Shown one piece after another: positions 49,308-64,000 of a stretch of 64,000 bases of DNA. The DNA comes from Bolinopsis microptera. Taxonomy: Eukaryota; Ctenophora; Tentaculata; Lobata; Bolinopsidae. The stretch lies in assembly GCF_026151205.1 (NCBI RefSeq), contig NC_087080.1, forward strand, positions 505,812 to 569,811, read 5' to 3'. A program made the translations under genes and the position numbers. The number at the start of each line of letters is the position of its first letter. Positions within the stretch are counted from its first letter, which is position 1. Under the pieces are notes generated by a model. The model searched no databases. It had not been told where the DNA came from and was given only the letters and a program-made list of their open reading frames with translations.

Positions 49308-49532
49308 CGTATTGTCACTATTACCATGGTAACCGTATTGTCACTATTACCATGGTAACCGTATTGTCACTATTACCATGGTAACCGTATTGTCACTATT
49401 ACCATGGTAACCGTATTGTCACTATTACCATGGTAACCGTATTGTCACTATTACCATGGTAACCGTATTGTCACTATTACCATGGTAACCGTATTGTCAC
49501 TATTACCATGGTAACCGTATTGTCACTATTGC
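49308..49532. repeat. 26-bp X-box-like repeat, about 9 copies
   Basis: Units contain ATTGTCACTATTACCATGGT then AACCGT. The palindromic core TTACCATGGTAA is shared with the 48466-49080 array, but the flanks and period differ. Confidence 0.96.
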
Positions 49533-49689
49533 TGTTCTTTGTTACAGACTTAGCTCTCCTTATTATAGTTGTGTTATTACTAGGGGACTAGCTTATTCTT
49601 AAGGGCCCTGCATACCAATAAGGTAATGTAACTATGGTTATCAATAAGGTATACTGTTTATTATAGGCACTAAGCACTAGGCAGGGGGA

Positions 49690-51018
49690 TGCAGCTACTT
49701 TTGCAGCTAGTTTTGCAGCTAGTTTTGCAGCTACTTTTACAGCTACTTTTACAGCTACTTTTGCAGCTACTTTTGCGGTTATTTTTGCAGCTACTTTTGC
49801 AGCTACTTTTGCAGCTACTTTTGCAGTTACTTTTGCAGCTACTTTTGCAGTTACTTTTACAGCTACTTTTGCAGCTACTTTTGCAGCTACTTTTGCAACT
49901 ACTTTCGCAGCTACTTTTGCAGCTACTTTTGCAGCTACTTTTACAGCTACTTTTGCAACTACTTTTGCAGCTACTTTTGCAGCTACTTTTGCAGTTACTT
50001 TTACAGCTACTTTTGCAGCTACTTTTGCAGCTACTTTTGCAGCTACTTTTGCAGCTACTTTTGCAGCTACTTTTGCAGCCACTTTCGCAGCTACTTTTAC
50101 AGCTACTTTTGCAACTACTTTTGCAGCTACTTTTGCATCTACTTTTGCAGCTACTTTTGCAACTACTTTCGCAGCTACTTTTGCAGCTACTTTTGCAGCT
50201 ACTTTTGCAGCTACTTTTGCATCTACTTTTGCAGCTACTTTTGCGGCTACTTTTGCGGCTACTTTCGCGGCTACTTTTGCAACTACTTTTGCAACTACTT
50301 TTGCAGCTACTTTTGCGGCTACTTTTGCGGCTACTTTCGCGGCTACTTTTGCAGCTACTTTTGCAGCTACTTTTGCAGCTACTTTTGAAGCTACTTTTGC
50401 AGCTACTTTTGCAGCTACTTTTGCAGCTACTTTTGCAGCTACTTTTGCAGCTACTTTTGCAGCTACTTTTGCAGCTACTTTTGCAACTACTTTTGCAGCT
50501 ACTTTTGCAACTACTTTTGCAACTACTTTTGCAACTACTTTTGCGGCTACTTTTGCAGCTACTTTTGCAGCTACTTTTGCAGCTACTTTTGCAGCTACTT
50601 TTGCAGCTACTTTTGCAGCTACTTTTGAAGCTACTTTTGCAGCTACTTTTGCATCTACTTTTGCAGCTACTTTTGCGGCTGTTTTCGCGGCTACTTTTGC
50701 AGCTACTTTTACAGCTACTTTTGCGGCTACTTTTGCAGCTACTTTTGCAGCTACTTTTGCCGCTACTTTTGCAGCTACTTTTGCAGTTACTTTTGCAGCT
50801 ACTTTTGCAGCTACTTTTGCAGCTACTTTTGCAGCTACTTTTGCAGCTACTTTTGCAGCTACTTTTGCGGCTACTTTTGCAGTTACTTTTGCAGCTACTT
50901 TAGCAACTACTTTTGCGGCTACTTTTGCAGCTACTTTTGCAGCTACTTTTGCAGCTACTTTCGCGGCTACTTTTGCAGCTACTTTTGCAGCTACTTTTGC
51001 AGCTACTTTTGCAGCTTA
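49690..51018. repeat. 12-bp repeat (GCAGCTACTTTT)n, about 110 copies
   Basis: A 1.3-kb array with GCAACT, GCGGCT, GCATCT, ACAGCT and GAAGCT variants. The 4-codon period keeps both strands open (+ LLLQ, - AKVA). The + frame is 404 residues and is not considered real. Confidence 0.97.
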
Positions 51019-51210
51019 CTGGGATTTTAAGCGGATTTTAAATAGTTATAACCCGATATTCTGGATATTTTGATTTACACTAAAATCTTTGAATATAAAC
51101 TCTTGAGATCAAATCGGGGTTCCCAGTATAAATCGAGGTTTAGCTGATTTATTAATTAAATAACTTCAAAAGGGGATGGCGTGAGTGGCATGAGAAATAG
51201 AGACAATGTT

Positions 51211-51462
51211 TTACGGAAGCGGTCTTTTCCTTCTGAGCCTTATTGTGAGTAATACATTGCTACTAAAGTAACTATAGTTACTATAACAACCAGGGGCTGA
51301 TTTGATCTTTTTGCCATTTGATGTGATGGAGTCCTTACTCATGATCATTTTACAACACTTGCAGTTTCTTCTGTGACAGGGTTCAGTTTTACCATGTTTA
51401 GCACCTAAGGCAAGCTGTTTAGATGTAACGAGGCGAGATCTAAGCGTAGATCCCGTTTTCAA
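51211..51462 (-). pseudogene. Probable GIY-YIG-linked retroelement fragment (Penelope-like)
   Basis: An 83-residue minus-strand frame has TLRSRLVTSKQ, then a Cys cluster EPCHRRNCKCCKMI, then ITSNGK..KSAPGCYSNYS and SSNV. This order resembles the linker between reverse transcriptase and GIY-YIG endonuclease in Penelope-like elements. The frame loses resemblance after SSNV, where the GIY-YIG domain should begin, and no reverse transcriptase is seen to the right. It would be a short relic. This is a pattern match from memory of the family, not a search result. Confidence 0.45.
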
Positions 51463-51650
51463 TTATATTAAAGATCTTACAGCAGATTTCCTGCTATGCC
51501 TTCTTCTGTAAAACACAACTTACTGTATACACACTGTAAAACACAACTTACTGTATACACAACTTGTTGATTACATAGGATTATAATAGTAGTAGCTATA
51601 CAGTATAGTAGTAGTAAGGGTGCAATGTAATGACTGTTCCCTCCTTACAG

Positions 51651-61913
<10,263 letters not shown>

Positions 61914-62089
61914 GTGAGTTTCTATAGTAACGCTGGTCACTTGGCCGCTTGATATGACCATGTGATCAGTGTGACTATGTTGTCTTGGGAAGTCTTCTGA
62001 TCCTCTCTATTTGATAGTCAATCTTTACAATCACATTAAGAGATTAAGTATCACTCACTCACATTGTATTATAATTTGTCATAAAAGAG

Positions 62090-64000
62090 TGTCACCCTCA
62101 CCTCTAAACCCCCCTCACCTCTAAACCCCCCTCACATCTAAACCCCCTCACCTCTAAACCCCCCTCACCTCTAAACCCCCCTCACATCTAAACCCCCTCA
62201 CCTCTAAACCCCCCTCACCTCTAAACCCCCCTCACCTCTAAACCCCCCTCACCTCTAAACCCCCCTCACATCTAAACCCCCTCACCTCTAAACCCCCTCA
62301 CCTCTTAACCCCCCTCACCTCTAAACCCCCTCACCTCTAAACCCCCCTCACCTCTAAACCCCCCTCACCTCTAAACCCCCTCACCTCTAAACCCCCCTCA
62401 CCTCTAAACCCCCCTCAACTCTAAACCCCCCTCACCTCTAAACCCCCTCACCTCTAAACCCCCCTCACCTCTAAACCCCCCTCACCTCTAAACCCCCTCA
62501 CCTCTAAACCCCCCTCACCTCTAAACCCCCCTCACCTCTAAACCCCCTCACCTCTAAACCCCCCTCACCTCTAAACCCCCCTCACCTCTAAACCCCCCTC
62601 ACCTCTAAACCCCCCTCACCTCTAAACCCCCCTCACCTCTAAACCCCCCTCACCTCTAAACCCCCCTCACCTCTAAACCCACTCACCTCTAAACCCCCTC
62701 ACCTCTAAACCCCCTCACCTCTAAACCCCCCTCACCTCTAAACCCCCCTCACCTCTAAACCCCCCTCACCTCTAAACCCCCCTCACATCTAAACCCCCCT
62801 CACCTCTAAACCCCCCTCACCTCTAAACCCCCCTCACCTCTAAACCCCCCTCACCTCTAAACCCCCCTCACATCTAAACCCCCCTCACCTCTAAACCCCC
62901 CTCACCTCTAAACCCCCCTCACCTCTAAACCCCCTCACCTCTAAACCCCCCTCACCTCTAAACCCCCCTCACCTCTAAACCCCCCTCACCTCTAAACCCC
63001 CCCTCACCTCTAAACCCCCCTCACCTCTAAACCCCCCTCACCTCTAAACCCCCCTCACCTCTAAACCCCCCTCACCTCTAAACCCCCCTCACCTCTAAAC
63101 CCCCCTCACCTCTAAACCCCCCTCACCTCTAAACCCCCCTCACCTCTAAACCCCCTCACCTCTAAACCCCCTCACCTCTAAACCCCCCTCACCTCTAAAC
63201 CCCCCTCACCTCTAAACCCCCCTCACCTCTAAACCCCCCTCACCTCTAAACCCCCCTCACCTCTAAACCCCACTCACCTCTAAACCCCCCTCACCTCTAA
63301 ACCCCCCTCACCTCTAAACCCCCCTCACCTCTAAACCCCCCTCACCTCTAAACCCCCCTCACCTCTAAACCCCCCTCACCTCTAAACCCCCCTCACCTCT
63401 AAACCCCCCTCACCTCTAAACCCCCCTCACCTCTAAACCCCCCTCACCTCTAAACCCCCCTCACCTCTAAACCCCCCTCACCTCTAAACCCCCCTCACCT
63501 CTAAACCCCCTCACCTCTAAAGCCCCCTCACCTCTAAACCCCCCTCACCTCTAAACCCCCCTCACCTCTAAACCCCCCTCACATCTAAACCCCCCTCACC
63601 TCTAAACCCCCCTCACCTCTAAACCCCCCTCACCTCTAAACCCCCTCACCTCTAAACCCCCCTCACCTCTAAACCCCCCTCACCTCTAAACCCCCCTCAC
63701 CTCTAAACCCCCCTCACCTCTAAACCCCCCTCACCTCTAAACCCCCCTCACCTCTAAACCCTCCTCACCTCTAAACCCCCCTCACCTCTAAACCCCCCTC
63801 ACATCTAAACCCCCCTCACCTCTAAACCCCCCTCACCTCTAAACCCCCCTCACCTCTAAACCCCCTCACCTCTAAACCCCCCTCACCTCTAAACCCCCTC
63901 ACCTCTAAACCCCCCTCACCTCTAAACCCCCTCACCTCTAAACCCCCCTCAACTCTAAACCCCCCTCACCTCTAAACCCCCCTCACATCTAAACCCCCCT
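62090..64000. repeat. 16/17-bp C-rich satellite (CTCACCTCTAAACCCCC)n, runs off the window
   Basis: About 110 units. The main variation is the C-run length (4 to 7), so the period slips between 16 and 18. Occasional CACATCT and CAACTCT variants occur. The complement is G-rich (GGGGGTTTAGAGG), telomere-like in composition and a candidate for G-quadruplexes, but it is not a canonical telomere repeat. Confidence 0.97.

Noticed and set aside
49534-49690. Possible exon between TTGTTACAG and GTAATG
   Set aside because: All three frames contain stops between these two sites.
49588-50903. 404-residue LLLQ-repeat frame (+) and AKVA-repeat frame (-)
   Set aside because: By-products of a 12-bp repeat; sequence content is fully explained by the unit.

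Overview
This window looks like non-vertebrate metazoan nuclear DNA. It has spliceosomal GT-AG introns, two LINE reverse transcriptases, a tRNA-derived SINE, DNA transposons with terminal inverted repeats, and part of an animal-type receptor guanylyl cyclase gene. I cannot name the species. A cnidarian, sponge, placozoan or other invertebrate would all fit. There is nothing bacterial here: no operons, no Shine-Dalgarno-led genes, no CRISPR.

About half of the 64 kb (my hand sum is roughly 31 kb) is tandem repeat, in more than 40 arrays with units from 2 to 53 bp. Many units carry known transcription-factor motifs. The most frequent are an RFX X-box-like palindrome (GTTRCYATRGYAAC), an E-box (CACGTG, often CACGTGAC) and a CCAAT box (CCAATCAGAG). 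The 41-bp satellite at about 15.9-16.6, 20.0-20.6 and 21.4-21.9 kb carries one E-box and one CCAAT box in every unit.

Layout. 0-15 kb: a chain of minisatellites with a 2.2-kb TIR element at 8.1-10.3 kb inside a 29-bp array. 15.5 kb: a compact promoter-like block with three E-boxes at exact 20-bp spacing, a CRE and a TATA box. 15.9-21.9 kb: E-box/CCAAT satellite, a duplicated 470-bp segment and a 5'-truncated LINE. 22-35 kb: more arrays, a second copy of the TIR element, a 0.7-kb MITE-like element in an X-box array, and poly-G tracts. 35.2-40.3 kb: 46-bp satellite interrupted by a second, CR1-like LINE. 40.6-43.2 kb: 53-bp satellite interrupted by a SINE. 44.7-47.5 kb: a 23-bp satellite of about 120 copies. 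48-51 kb: X-box and 12-bp arrays. 51.65-61.9 kb: ten well supported exons, and a possible eleventh, of a receptor guanylyl cyclase on the + strand. These cover the end of the ectodomain, the transmembrane helix and most of the kinase-homology domain. The cyclase catalytic domain would lie beyond the right edge. 62.1-64 kb: a C-rich 16/17-bp satellite running off the window.

The most unusual feature is how minisatellites interact with this gene. Two arrays are built from an exon 3' end plus its own splice donor (about 7 and 28 copies), and one acceptor plus exon start is duplicated once. By translation, only one member of each set gives an open product. One intron also appears to use a GC donor.
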